Origin: Microbispora amethystogenes
GTDB taxonomy: Bacteria; Actinomycetota; Actinomycetes; Streptosporangiales; Streptosporangiaceae
Reading direction: 5' to 3'
Length of the DNA: 64,000 bases
NCBI RefSeq assembly: GCF_016863015.1
Contig: NZ_BOOB01000036.1
Location: 1 to 64,000, forward strand
The position numbers and the translations under genes were made by a program. Under the pieces are notes generated by a model, which saw only the letters and a list, made by a program, of their open reading frames with translations, was not told the DNA's origin and did no database searches. Shown piece by piece: positions 18,062 to 26,922 of the stretch. Each line of letters begins with the position of its first letter. Position 1 is the stretch's first letter.

Positions 18062-18964
18062 TCAGGCGCGTCCCTCCGCCGGGAGGCCGGCGCCCAGCAG
18101 GCCGAGCAGCGCGGACGCGGCGGGCAGGGGCGCGGTGCGCGGCAGGGCCGCGTAGACCGTCCGCCGCGGGGCGAACCCGCCGAGCGAGCGCAACGCCACG
18201 TCGGGCCGTACGGCGGGCGCGGCCATGGCCGGGACGAGCGTCACCCCGAGCCCGGCCGCCACGTAGCCGAGCTTGCCGGTCCACTCCGCGATCCGCAGGT
18301 CGATCCTCGGCGCGAAGCCCGCCCGGGCGCAGGCGGCGCCGAGCATGGTCACCGTGCCGGGAGGGGCGCCCTCGATCCAGCTCTCGTCACGCAGGTCGCG
18401 CAGGTCGACCGTCGCCCGGCCGGCCAGCGGGTGGTCGCCGGGGAGGGCGACGAGCAGTTCGTCCTCCATCAGGCGGGTGACCTCGACCTCCGGCCCGGCT
18501 CCCAGCCCGGAGGGGTAGTCGCTGACCACCGCGATGTCGATCTCGGCGCGGCCCAGGCCGTCCATGAGGTGGGTGCTGAGGCCCTCCACCATGCTGACGG
18601 TGACCTCCGGCCGGGCCGCGCGCAGCTCCCGCAGGGCGGCGGGCACCAGCACGGCGTTGGCGGTGGCGAAGGCGCCGACGCGCAGCCGCCCGCCCGTGCC
18701 CTGGTGGATCGCGGCGAGCTCCTCCCCCGCCCGGCCGAGCCGTTCGAGCACCTCACGGGCGTAGCGGTGCAGTGTCCGGCCCGCGGGCGTCAGCCGTACC
18801 CCCCGGGGCAGCCGCGCGAACAGCGGGCCGCCCGCCTGGGCCTCCAGGGTCGCGATACGCCGGGACACGGCTGACTGGGTGTAGTTGAGCTGCAGGGCGG
18901 CCGCGGTGAACGATCCGGTGCGGGCCACGACGTCGAGCAGCACAAGCGCGTCGGTGTCGAACAT
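18062..18964 (-). CDS. LysR-family transcriptional regulator
   Basis: About 300 aa. N-terminal winged HTH: ALVLLDVVARTGSFTAAALQLNYTQSAVSRRIATLE, then RGVRLTPAGRTLHRYAREVL. The effector domain follows (RLRVGAFATANAVLVPAALREL, VVSDYPSGLG, WTGKLGYVAAGLGVTLVPA). It is divergent from the dehydrogenase at 19050, so it probably controls that gene and itself. The first in-frame ATG is at 18976; 18964 starts closer to the HTH. Confidence 0.9.
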   Translation of the reverse strand: MFDTDALVLLDVVARTGSFTAAALQLNYTQSAVSRRIATLEAQAGGPLFARLPRGVRLTPAGRTLHRYAREVLERLGRAGEELAAIHQGTGGRLRVGAFATANAVLVPAALRELRAARPEVTVSMVEGLSTHLMDGLGRAEIDIAVVSDYPSGLGAGPEVEVTRLMEDELLVALPGDHPLAGRATVDLRDLRDESWIEGAPPGTVTMLGAACARAGFAPRIDLRIAEWTGKLGYVAAGLGVTLVPAMAAPAVRPDVALRSLGGFAPRRTVYAALPRTAPLPAASALLGLLGAGLPAEGRA

Positions 18965-18990
18965 GCTCCGATCCATGAGCCGGGGGAATG

Positions 18991-19005
18991 AGTGCCATGC
19001 ACTCT
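18991..19005. promoter_or_regulatory. Inverted repeat between divergent LysR and dehydrogenase genes
   Basis: GAGTGC-CAT-GCACTC is a perfect 6-bp-arm palindrome in the shared intergenic region, a typical position for a LysR-type operator. Confidence 0.5.
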
Positions 19006-19049
19006 AGTCGCTGGTGGAATGGCTTGTTCCTCCCATAACGTCCCAGGAC

Positions 19050-19889
19050 ATGATTGCTTTTCTTGGCCTGGGACGCATGGGCGTTCCGATGGCCGGACGC
19101 CTCGTCACCGCCGGTCACAAGGTGGCCGTGTGGAACCGTACGCCACGGGACGTGCCGGGCGCGAAGGCGGCCCCCTCCCCCGCCGAGGCCGTCGCCGGGG
19201 CGGACGTCGTGATCACCATGCTGAGCGACCCTGAGGCGGTCTTCGAGGTGGTGGGGGCGGCGCTGCCGGGGCTGCGGGCCGGGTCGGTGCTGGTGGAGAT
19301 GTCCACGATCGGCCCGGACCCGGTGAGGCGGCTGCGCGGGCTGCTCCCCGGCGGCGTGGGGCTGGTCGACGCGCCCGTGCTCGGCAGCGTGGGCCCCGCC
19401 GCCGAAGGGACCCTGGTCGTGCTCGCCGGCGGGCGGCGGGAGGACCTCGACCGCGTGGCGGACGTGCTGCCCGTCTTCGGGAGGGTGCACGAGGCGGGCG
19501 GGCCGGGAGCGGGGGCCTCGACCAAGCTCGCGGTGATGAGCATGATGGTGACCGCGCAGGTGAACCTGGCCGAGACCCTGGCGTACGCGGACGCGCTGGG
19601 CGTCGGCCGCGCCGCCCTGCTGGACGTCCTCGGGGCGACCCCGCTGGCCGGGCTGGCGGAGCGGCTGCGGCCCGTGGCCGAGTCGGGCCCGTTCGAGACA
19701 CGATACGCCCTGGGCCTGGCCGCCAAGGACCTGCGACTCGCGACCGAGGGGCCGGGAGTGGTCCAGTCGGTGGCCGCCGCGGCCCGCGACCGGCTGGCGG
19801 AGGCGGCCGCGGCCGGCCTCGCGGGCGACGACCTCACGGCCGTCTTCCCCTTCGTGGCGGGCGCGGGCTCCGCGCCCGAGCAGGCGTGA
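19050..19889 (+). CDS. NAD(P)-binding beta-hydroxyacid dehydrogenase
   Basis: 279 aa. Rossmann motif MIAFLGLGRMGVPMAGRL at the start and substrate-loop VDAPVLGSVGPAAEGTLVVLAGG (the DAPVSGG-like motif). The catalytic lysine is in GAGASTKLAVMSMMVTAQ, in place of the usual GxxKxxxN. The C-terminal helical domain is typical of 3-hydroxyisobutyrate/tartronate-semialdehyde-type or imine reductases. The substrate is unknown. An ATG 36 bp upstream (19014) is an alternative start. It is divergent from a LysR regulator, so likely induced by it. Confidence 0.85.
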   Translation: MIAFLGLGRMGVPMAGRLVTAGHKVAVWNRTPRDVPGAKAAPSPAEAVAGADVVITMLSDPEAVFEVVGAALPGLRAGSVLVEMSTIGPDPVRRLRGLLPGGVGLVDAPVLGSVGPAAEGTLVVLAGGRREDLDRVADVLPVFGRVHEAGGPGAGASTKLAVMSMMVTAQVNLAETLAYADALGVGRAALLDVLGATPLAGLAERLRPVAESGPFETRYALGLAAKDLRLATEGPGVVQSVAAAARDRLAEAAAAGLAGDDLTAVFPFVAGAGSAPEQA

Positions 19890-19911
19890 CAGCTTCCTCG
19901 TAGGGGCCCGA

Positions 19912-21459
19912 TCAGGCCAGGGGGCCGACGGCGGACTCGGCGGCGCCGACCACGGCGCCGCTCGCGACGAGCCGGACGACCGCCTCGATCTCCGGCGCCA
20001 GGAAGCGGTCCTGCCCGGGCCCGGCCACCGCCTCGCGCAGCGCCGCGACCACCGCGCCCGTCCCCGGCGCCGGTTCGTACGGCCGGCGCAGGTCGAGCGC
20101 CCGCGCGGCGGTGAGCACCTCGATCGCGAGCACGCGGGTGAGCCCGTCGACGGCGCGGCGCAGCTTGCGTCCCGCCGACCAGCCCATCGAGACGTGGTCC
20201 TCCTGCATCGCCGAGCTCGGGATCGAGTCCACACTCGCCGGGACCGCCAGCCGCTTCAGTTCGGACACGATCGCCGCCTGGGTGTACTGCGCGATCATGT
20301 GGCCGGAGTCGACGCCCGGATCGTCGGCGAGGAACGCCGGAAGGCCGTGGCTGCGGGCCACGTCGAGCATGCGGTCGGTGCGCCGCTCGGAGATCGAGGC
20401 GAGGTCGGCCGCCGCGATGGCCAGGAAGTCCAGCACGTACGCCACGGGAGCGCCGTGGAAGTTGCCGTTGGACTCCACCCGGCCGTCGGCGAGCACCACC
20501 GGATTGTCGATCGCGCTCGCCATCTCCCGGGCGGCGACGGCCGAGGCGTGGGCGAGGGTGTCCCGGGCCGCCCCGGCGACCTGCGGCGCGCAGCGCAGGG
20601 AGTAGGCGTCCTGGACGCGGGTGCACGAGCCGTCGCGGTGCGAGGCCATCACGCCCGACCCGGCGAGCAGCGCCCGCATGTTGGCCGCGGCCAGGGCCTG
20701 GCCGGGGTGGGGTCGCAGCGCCTGGAGTTCGGCCGCGAACACGTGGTCGGTGCCGAGCAGCGCCTCCACGCTCATGGCCGCGCCGATGTCGGCGATGGTG
20801 AGGAGCGCGGACAGGTCGTGCAGCGCCAGCACGAGCATGCCGAGCATGCCGTCGGTGCCGTTGATCAGCGCCAGCCCCTCCTTGGCGGCCAGCTCGACGG
20901 GCTCGACGCCGTGTTCCTTGAGCGCCTCGGCGGCGGGCCGCAGACGTCCCCCGGCGTCCCGCACGGCCCCTTCGCCCATGATCGTCAGGGCGACGTGGGA
21001 GAGCGGCGCGAGATCCCCCGAGCAGCCGAGGCTGCCGTACTCGTGCACGACCGGGGTGAGCCGCGCGTTCAGCAGCGACTCCAGCACCCGGGCCGTGACC
21101 GGGCGCACGCCGGTGTGCCCGGTGGCGAGCGTGCGCAGGCGCAGCAGCATCATGGCTCGGACGACCTCGGCCTCCACCTCGGGCCCGGAGCCGGCCGCGT
21201 GCGAGCGGACGAGGCTGCGCTGGAGCCGGGCACGCAGCGAGGGGTCGATGTGCCGGGTGGCGAGCGCGCCGAAGCCGGTGGAGACGCCATAGGCCGGGGT
21301 GTCGGCCTCGGCAAGCTCCTCGATCCTCCCCCGCGACGCGGCCATCTCGGCGATCGCGTCGTCCGTCAGCCGCACCGGCGCTCCGTCCCTCGCGACGCGG
21401 ACCACGTCGGCGAAGGCGAGCGGCCCGGGACCGACGGCCACGACCTCGTCGTCGTGCAT
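19912..21459 (-). CDS. hutH: Histidine ammonia-lyase
   Basis: 515 aa with GGAGG upstream. Aromatic ammonia-lyase landmarks: PAYGVSTGFGALATR with catalytic Tyr57, and the MIO-forming region YGSLGCSGDLAPLSH (Cys146-Ser147-Gly148). NGTDGMLGMLVLALHDL, RVQDAYSLRCAPQV, ESNGNFHGAPVAYVLDFLAI and SSAMQEDHVSMGW complete the active-site set. It deaminates L-histidine to urocanate, the first step of histidine use. The MIO triad has Cys where Ala is usual. No other hut genes are adjacent. Confidence 0.93.
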   Translation of the reverse strand: MHDDEVVAVGPGPLAFADVVRVARDGAPVRLTDDAIAEMAASRGRIEELAEADTPAYGVSTGFGALATRHIDPSLRARLQRSLVRSHAAGSGPEVEAEVVRAMMLLRLRTLATGHTGVRPVTARVLESLLNARLTPVVHEYGSLGCSGDLAPLSHVALTIMGEGAVRDAGGRLRPAAEALKEHGVEPVELAAKEGLALINGTDGMLGMLVLALHDLSALLTIADIGAAMSVEALLGTDHVFAAELQALRPHPGQALAAANMRALLAGSGVMASHRDGSCTRVQDAYSLRCAPQVAGAARDTLAHASAVAAREMASAIDNPVVLADGRVESNGNFHGAPVAYVLDFLAIAAADLASISERRTDRMLDVARSHGLPAFLADDPGVDSGHMIAQYTQAAIVSELKRLAVPASVDSIPSSAMQEDHVSMGWSAGRKLRRAVDGLTRVLAIEVLTAARALDLRRPYEPAPGTGAVVAALREAVAGPGQDRFLAPEIEAVVRLVASGAVVGAAESAVGPLA

Positions 21460-21690
21460 CGTCCCCCTCCTTCACCATCCCTTTGGTAACCACCGTATTC
21501 TAGATTAGGTACTTACATCCATGGGTCCCCTCCAGTCCCTCGCGTCCCGGCCCCCGCCGCCGGAGTTCCGCCCCCGCGATGCCGGCCGGTCGCCCGGACT
21601 CCCGGCGTGAGCAGGGCGAACGCCGCTGATTTGGGGAGTCGCCGGAGATTGGATAAAGTGCTTCGCGTGAGTCCGGCCGAGAGCCGGGAC

Positions 21691-21762
21691 GCGGAAGTGG
21701 CTCAGTGGTAGAGCATCACCTTGCCAAGGTGAGGGTCGCGGGTTCGAATCCCGTCTTCCGCT
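21691..21762 (+). tRNA. tRNA-Gly(GCC)
   Basis: 72 nt: acceptor GCGGAAG/CTTCCGC, D-arm GCTCAGTGGTAGAGC, anticodon loop TTGCCAA giving GCC, T-arm GCGGGTTCGAATCCCGT. The same sequence occurs at 50538-50609. Confidence 0.95.
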
Positions 21763-21775
21763 CGGAGATCTACAC

Positions 21776-21846
21776 GGTGGAGTGGCCGAGAGGCGAGGCA
21801 GCGGCCTGCAAAGCCGCGTACACGGGTTCAAATCCCGTCTCCACCT
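21776..21846 (+). tRNA. tRNA-Cys(GCA)
   Basis: 71 nt: acceptor GGTGGAG/CTCCACC, anticodon stem GCGGC/GCCGC with loop CTGCAAA giving GCA, T-arm ACGGGTTCAAATCCCGT. It sits 13 bp after tRNA-Gly. Confidence 0.95.
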
Positions 21847-21860
21847 CTTGGTTCGTCCAA

Positions 21861-21932
21861 GGGCGATTAGCTCAGCGGGAGAGCGCTTCCCTGACACGGA
21901 AGAGGTCACTGGTTCAATCCCAGTATCGCCCA
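21861..21932 (+). tRNA. tRNA-Val(GAC)
   Basis: 72 nt: acceptor GGGCGAT/ATCGCCC, anticodon loop CTGACAC giving GAC, T-arm ACTGGTTCAATCCCAGT. Third in a Gly-Cys-Val tRNA cluster. It differs from tRNA-Val(CAC) at 13640 mainly in the anticodon arm. Confidence 0.95.
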
Positions 21933-21982
21933 CCATCATCGATGGCCTCCTCACTTGAGGAGGCCATCGGCGTATCCGGACC

Positions 21983-22513
21983 TCACACCAGACGATCCCG
22001 CCGCCCCGCCGCGGCGACCGCGGGAGTGGTCGTGGGGAGCGGAACGCGGACGGGCCGGCGGGCGTGCGGCAGGGCGATGGAGAACCAGACGACCTTGCCG
22101 TCGCGCCGTCCGGGGACGACGCCCCACGCATGGCTGAGCAGCTCGACCAGCACCAGCCCGCGGCCGCACTCCGCGATGTCGTCCTCCTCACGGGGCAGGG
22201 CGCCGACGGGGGTGGGCCGGCGCGTGCCGACGCCGTCCCACACCTCCACGTACAGGTGCTCCCGGGTCAGCCGGGCACGCATGACGACAGAATGCGAGCG
22301 GTGGCCGGATGCCGTGGCGGCCTGTATCGCCTGCACCGCATTGGTGACGACTTCGGAGGTGAGCAACTCCGCGTCGTCCGCCATATCCGAAAGCTGCCAC
22401 CTGGTCAGGATCGACCGGACGAATTGGCGAGCCCGGGAAATCACGGCGGGACGCGCGGCGAGCGGCAGCTCCTCGGAAACGTGGCCAGAAGCCGGGCTGA
22501 ATGGTGATTGCAT
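21983..22513 (-). CDS. Serine/threonine-kinase-like ATP-binding regulatory protein
   Basis: 176 aa from ATG 22513 (the frame is open to 22612). HATPase_c_2 motifs of anti-sigma-factor kinases: N box DDAELLTSEVVTNAVQAIQA, a modified G1 box VEVWDGVGTRRPTP, and G2 CGRGLVLVELLSHAWGVVP. In these RsbW-like proteins the N box holds metal-bound ATP. Streptomycetes have dozens of such proteins controlling sigma-B-like factors through anti-anti-sigma partners. No sigma or STAS gene is adjacent, so its partner is unknown. Confidence 0.83.
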   Translation of the reverse strand: MQSPFSPASGHVSEELPLAARPAVISRARQFVRSILTRWQLSDMADDAELLTSEVVTNAVQAIQAATASGHRSHSVVMRARLTREHLYVEVWDGVGTRRPTPVGALPREEDDIAECGRGLVLVELLSHAWGVVPGRRDGKVVWFSIALPHARRPVRVPLPTTTPAVAAAGRRDRLV

Positions 22514-22783
22514 GATGGGACCTGGTTCCGGAGCGGGTCGATGGAAAAGTGACCGCTCAGCTGGCAGGGGGTGAGGAGCCGGCGGGCCAAGGCGTACTGA
22601 CGTGCCTGTCATGGTGAACGGTCAGAAGGCCGGAGAGCGAGTCGCGGCCCCGATACCCTTGCCAGTTCACGGGCCGATCGGCGCGGCCGATCAGCTTGGC
22701 CGATCAGCTCGGGCGATGTCTCTTCACCAGGTCAGGCGCGCCGTTAGGGTGACCGAAAAGCATGTGGCTGGGAAAGGTCGCCG

Positions 22784-24136
22784 ATGAACGTCAGCCCCCA
22801 AAGCGGACACGATATTGATCCCGGTGTCTGGGAACAGCCCACAATGCGACAGGTCCTTGCCGTTAGAGATATTTCTACCGTTTTCCGGATTCTGGGTCAG
22901 CGGGGATTGTCTCAGCGCGCGATCGCGGCACGCACCGGGCAGTCGCAGTCGGAGGTCTCCGAGATCGTCGCCAACGGCCGGCAGGTCATGGCCTACGACG
23001 TGCTCAGCCGGATCGCCGACGGCCTCGGCATTCCGCGCGGATACATGGGCCTGGCCTTCGACGTCTCCTCGGCGCGCCCCGCCGCGCCCGCCCCGCGGCA
23101 GGGCGACGAGGACGAGCAGGCGCGTCGCCTGCTGGCGCACGCCGCGCAGGTGACCGTCGGCGCGATCGAAGGCGACGTGAGGCAGTGGGCCGAGCCCCTG
23201 CCGGATGTCGCCACCCCTCTGCCCGGGCGGATCGGGATGGCCGACGTCGCGCAGGTGGAGTCGGTGACCCGCGCGCTGCGCGCCCTGGACTACCAGCAGG
23301 GAGGCGGCGTCTGCCGCGACGCGGTGGTGGCGCAGCTGGCCTGGTCACAGCGGCTGCTCCACACCTCCTGCTCACCCGATGTCGTCCGCCGCCTGCACAG
23401 GGCGCTCGCCGACCAGCACAACCTCGCGGGGTGGACGTCCTTCGACGTCGGCCTGTACGGCTCCGCCATCGACCACCTGGCCCGCGCTCTGGAACAGGCC
23501 AAACACGCCGACGACCCCTCGCTGATGGCCAACATCCTCTACCGGATGGGCCGCGTGCAGTTGCACCGCGGCCGCGTCCAGGAGACCCTGCGGTTCTTCC
23601 AGCTGGGACAGCTCTGCGCGCAGGACGCCAACTGCGAACGCACGGTGGCGATGCTCTGCGCGAACGAAGCCTGCGCCTACGCCCTGCTCGGCAACGCCGA
23701 ACTGGCGCTCAAATCGATGACCCGGGCGCGCGACGAGCTTGATCGCGCCCACGAGCGTCCCGCGCCCTCCTGGGTGAACTTCTTCGGCCACGCCGATCTC
23801 GCCGCCAGCATGGGCATGGTTCACGCCGACCTGGGCAGCGCGCACCTGGAGGCCGCCGTGGAGCACCTCACCCAGGCGCTCGCGGGCCGCGACACGAGCA
23901 TGACCCGCAGCCGTACGTTCGAGCTGACCGCCCTCGCCACGGTGTATCTGAAGGCAGGAGAGATGACCAGCGGAGTCGACACCGGCCACGAGGCTGTCAC
24001 GCTGGCCGCGGAGATCCGGTCGACGCGGGTCATCGACCGCCTGGCGCCCCTGCAGGAGGCCGCCATGGCCCGGGCCGCCCGCCATTCCGACGCCCGTGAC
24101 CTCGCGCAGCGCATCTCGGCCCTGCGGGCGGCATGA
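22784..24136 (+). CDS. XRE-family HTH regulator with TPR-like C-terminal domain
   Basis: 450 aa with GGGAAAGG upstream. The HTH at about 35-90 reads GLSQRAIAARTGQSQSEVSE then MAYDVLSRIADGLGIPRGYM. From about residue 155 onwards the protein is an all-helical TPR-like repeat region (LYGSAIDHLARALEQAKHAD, ILYRMGRVQLHRGRVQETLR, NEACAYALLGNAELALKSM). This is the layout of actinobacterial regulators that bind a signal or peptide in the TPR part. The stop overlaps the following gene as ATGA, so the two are translated together. Confidence 0.85.
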   Translation: MNVSPQSGHDIDPGVWEQPTMRQVLAVRDISTVFRILGQRGLSQRAIAARTGQSQSEVSEIVANGRQVMAYDVLSRIADGLGIPRGYMGLAFDVSSARPAAPAPRQGDEDEQARRLLAHAAQVTVGAIEGDVRQWAEPLPDVATPLPGRIGMADVAQVESVTRALRALDYQQGGGVCRDAVVAQLAWSQRLLHTSCSPDVVRRLHRALADQHNLAGWTSFDVGLYGSAIDHLARALEQAKHADDPSLMANILYRMGRVQLHRGRVQETLRFFQLGQLCAQDANCERTVAMLCANEACAYALLGNAELALKSMTRARDELDRAHERPAPSWVNFFGHADLAASMGMVHADLGSAHLEAAVEHLTQALAGRDTSMTRSRTFELTALATVYLKAGEMTSGVDTGHEAVTLAAEIRSTRVIDRLAPLQEAAMARAARHSDARDLAQRISALRAA

Positions 24137-25038
24137 CAACGACCTCCGCCGCCGGTGCGCTCACGCGCGAACGGCTCAACGGGCTGCTGGAGTCCGTCTG
24201 CGACCGCGCGGGGCTCTCCTCGCGAGACGCCGAGCTGGTCAAGTTCACCAACAACGCGGTGTTCCGCCTTCGTCAGGCGTCCGTCGTCGTGCGCATCGCC
24301 GGGTCCACGGCCGCCCGCACCCGCGTGCCGACGGTGGTCCGGGTCGCCCGCTGGCTGGCGCGGCACGACTTCCCGGCGGTCCGGCTCCTGTCCGGCGTGG
24401 AGCAGCCGTTGCACGTGGACGGCCATGTGATCACCCTGTGGGAGTACCTGCCGGAGGTCGGCCCGCGCCCGGACGGCAGGGATCTCGGGGCTCTTCTGCG
24501 GCGCCTGCACGCCCTGACCGATCCGCCGCCGGACCTGCTCCAGTGGCGGCCGATGGCGGAGGTGCGCCAGCGCCTCGCCGAGCCGGAAGATCTGTCCGCC
24601 GACGACCACGCCTTCCTGCTGTACGAGTGCGACGAGGTCGAAGGACGGCTCGCCGATCTCCGCTACGTGCTCAGGCCCGGGGTCATCCACGGGGACGCGT
24701 TCCTCGGGAACGTCATCGCCGGCCCGCACGGGCCCGCGCTGTGCGACTTCGACGGCACGACGATCGGCCCGCGCGAATGGGACCTGACCCCGGTGGCGGT
24801 CGGCAGCCTGCGCATGGACTATCCGGAGGACGACCACGGCCCGCTGTCCAAGGAGTACGGCTTCGACGTGACCCGATGGGAAGGCTTTCCGGTCCTGCGG
24901 CGGCTTCGTGAGCTCAAACTGGTCACCAGCGTGGTGCCCATCCTGCGGAGCAATCCGGCGATCCGCCCCCAGTGGGAGCACCGGATGCGCAGCTTCAGGG
25001 CCGGTGACCTGAACGTCAGGTGGCAGACGTACGGGTGA
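24133..25038 (+). CDS. Aminoglycoside-phosphotransferase-family (kinase-fold) protein
   Basis: 301 aa, coupled to the regulator by a 4-bp overlap. APH/choline-kinase motifs: KFTNNAVFRLRQASVVVRIA (ATP-binding strands), VIHGDAFLGNVIAGPHGPALCDFDGT (Brenner HGDxxxxN and the DFD/DFG metal site) and IGPREWDLTPVAVG. Pairs of XRE-TPR regulator and APH-type kinase recur in actinomycetes. A small metabolite is the likely phosphoryl acceptor; aminoglycoside resistance is not implied. Confidence 0.87.
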   Translation: MTTTSAAGALTRERLNGLLESVCDRAGLSSRDAELVKFTNNAVFRLRQASVVVRIAGSTAARTRVPTVVRVARWLARHDFPAVRLLSGVEQPLHVDGHVITLWEYLPEVGPRPDGRDLGALLRRLHALTDPPPDLLQWRPMAEVRQRLAEPEDLSADDHAFLLYECDEVEGRLADLRYVLRPGVIHGDAFLGNVIAGPHGPALCDFDGTTIGPREWDLTPVAVGSLRMDYPEDDHGPLSKEYGFDVTRWEGFPVLRRLRELKLVTSVVPILRSNPAIRPQWEHRMRSFRAGDLNVRWQTYG

Positions 25039-25083
25039 GCGACACGCCCCTTCCCCTCGTGGGTCCACTCCCGCGCCGGCGGG

Positions 25084-25614
25084 TCAGGTCTGGTCGTAGA
25101 CGAGGAGACCGTCGTCGCGGAGGCGGGCGCCGGAGGCCGGCACGTGTTCGGTGAGCCGTCCGTCGTGTGACAGGTGCAGCACCCGGGCGCCCCGCGCGAG
25201 GACCGCGAAATCGGCGATGATCCGCCGGTGGCAGCGCCACCAGAGGCTCTCCGCGCACATCACGGCCGTCCGGGCCGTACGCGACCCCGCCAGCAGATCG
25301 CCGGCGGCGGCCAGGAAGTCCGGATGACGGGTGTACCCGGCGTATCCCCGGAACGAGGCGTTCTGCCAGAAGACGTCGGGCGAGTCCGGAGCGGCCCTGC
25401 GGAACCCGCCCAGCCGGCTCTCCCAGCGGTAGCCGATCCCCGCGTCCGGCAGCCAGCCGGCCAGCGCCGCGCGGGCGGCGTCGGGATTTCGCCGGCTGCC
25501 GGGGGCGGTCCTGACGTCCACCACCTGCTGGACTCCGGCGCCACGCAGCAGCGGGATCAGCCGCTCACGCGGCGCGGTGCCGTGCCCGAAGGTCAGCAGC
25601 GTCACGGAGGCCAT
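25084..25614 (-). CDS. DUF488 family protein
   Basis: 176 aa from ATG 25614 (an upstream start at 25677 would add 21 aa). Family landmarks: LLTFGHGTAPRERLIPLLRG, VVDVRTAPGSRRNPDA, YRWESRLGGFRRAAPDSPDV and AVMCAESLWWRCHRRIIADF, the C-x-E-x6-CHR motif. DUF488 proteins have been linked to DNA/RNA metabolism but their reaction is unknown. The surrounding minus-strand genes are not obviously an operon with it. Confidence 0.82.
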   Translation of the reverse strand: MASVTLLTFGHGTAPRERLIPLLRGAGVQQVVDVRTAPGSRRNPDAARAALAGWLPDAGIGYRWESRLGGFRRAAPDSPDVFWQNASFRGYAGYTRHPDFLAAAGDLLAGSRTARTAVMCAESLWWRCHRRIIADFAVLARGARVLHLSHDGRLTEHVPASGARLRDDGLLVYDQT

Positions 25615-25791
25615 GGCCGGCTCACTCCCCGCGGTGCTCCCCGGCGCCGGCAGGCCCGTGACGATGTGGTCGTCCATGCGCGGCCTCCGTCAGCCCGGAA
25701 GGCAGCGGGAGGGCAGCCGGAAGGCGGCAGGAGGGCACGGCGAACGGGACGACCGGCCGGGCCCCGGACGGCCGCTCTCCAGGCGCGCGGG

Positions 25792-26025
25792 TCAGTCGGC
25801 CCGGGCGAAGAGCTCGTCGAAGAGCTCCAGCGCGGCCCGCCGTACGTCGTCGGGAGCGAGGCCGTTCAAGGTGTCGCGCGCCTGGGCGGCGTCGCGGGTC
25901 GTGGCGAAGGTGATCGCGACCGATTTGGCGGCCGCGTGGCGCAGCGATCCGGTGGGCGCGCTGTCGGCCAGTGCCTCCGCGCTCGCGGCCAGGTCGAGGT
26001 TGTCTTTGCCGGTCTGGGTGGTCAA
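25792..26025 (-). CDS. Small hypothetical protein, TTG start
   Basis: 77 aa. The TTG start is supported by AGGAGAA 5 nt upstream. The sequence is largely helical and Ala-rich (NLDLAASAEALADSAPTGSL, RDTLNGLAPDDVRRAALELF). No family is recognised. It precedes a nucleotidyltransferase cluster by about 140 bp but reads the same strand further downstream. Confidence 0.6.
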   Translation of the reverse strand: MTTQTGKDNLDLAASAEALADSAPTGSLRHAAAKSVAITFATTRDAAQARDTLNGLAPDDVRRAALELFDELFARAD

Positions 26026-26166
26026 AGCGTTCTCCTGGTGTGATGGCGGCTTGACCCATTATCCGTGATGGGTCCGTGACGCGGGGCGGCACCCCGCATT
26101 GTTCGCGTGTCCCCTCCCGTTTCGGCGGCCCTTTTCGTGATTTTCCCGGCCTTCCCCGGGCCCTTC

Positions 26167-26922
26167 TCACCGCCCGGCGAGGCGGGTCCGTACGACGAGG
26201 TCGTGCAGTGCGTCGCGGGCCGCGGGGGCGTCCGGCAGCGCGGAGGAGGCACCGGCGTCCTCCAGGGCCGCGGTGAGCGCGTCGAGGTCGGCCGTGAGGC
26301 GTTCCCGGCCGGGCGCGTCGCCCGGCGGCGGTCCGTGCTCGGCCGCGCGCTTGGCCGCGACCAGACCGGCCAGGTAGGGCGGAGCGCCGTCGAGGAGCAG
26401 GGTCAGGTCGGCGACGAGTTCGCCGCTGCGCATGAGGCGGATGCCCGTCAGCAACACCCGGAACGCGTAGAGCAGCGGTTTCAGCTCTCCCGTACGGTCG
26501 AACAGCCGCCGCTGCGTGCGGGCGAAGCCCAGGTAGTGATGGGCGTGGTGGCGGGTGAGGCAGGCGGGCGCGAGGGCGCGCATCTCCTCGTGCAGCGGGG
26601 AGGTGCGCACGACCAGCGGTGACAGGAGCTGTTCCAGCACGTATCCGTTGCGGCCCAGCAGCAGGCGGCAGAACTTGGCCAGGTCGTGGGTCACGAGGTC
26701 GACCTCCACGCCCTCCCGCACCCAGGACCTGATCACGGTCTCCTCGCCCGTACGCAGGCCGACGACCTCCTCGGCGGGCAGCACGTGCACGCCCCGCAGG
26801 TCGACGTCGGAGTCCACCGAGGGGAATCCGTACAGGTGCGCGCCGCTCACGGTGGCGAAGGCGAGCGGATGCCGCTCGCCCGCGGCCACCTCGGGCAGCC
26901 AGGACGGCAGGACGGCGGTCAC
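26167..26922 (-). CDS. RlaP-like predicted nucleotidyltransferase (second of two)
   Basis: 251 aa from GTG 26922. N-terminal Pol-beta nucleotidyltransferase motif: ATVSGAHLYGFPSVDSDVDLRGVH (G-S-x12-D-x-D-like), then VEVDLVTHDLAKFCRLLLGRN with the third Asp, and a helical end (YLVLEQLLSPLVVRTSPLHE region, PLLYAFRVLLTGIRLMRSGE). This matches the PF10127/RlaP family, predicted to act in RNA repair or modification. It is translationally linked by GTGA overlaps through the mini-ORF to the paralogue at 27005, with which it shares the layout at low identity. Confidence 0.82.
   Translation of the reverse strand: MTAVLPSWLPEVAAGERHPLAFATVSGAHLYGFPSVDSDVDLRGVHVLPAEEVVGLRTGEETVIRSWVREGVEVDLVTHDLAKFCRLLLGRNGYVLEQLLSPLVVRTSPLHEEMRALAPACLTRHHAHHYLGFARTQRRLFDRTGELKPLLYAFRVLLTGIRLMRSGELVADLTLLLDGAPPYLAGLVAAKRAAEHGPPPGDAPGRERLTADLDALTAALEDAGASSALPDAPAARDALHDLVVRTRLAGR

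Noticed and set aside
19115..21493. 792-aa minus-strand frame across the dehydrogenase/hutH region
   Set aside because: Off-frame open reading due to high GC; hutH has full catalytic motifs in another frame.
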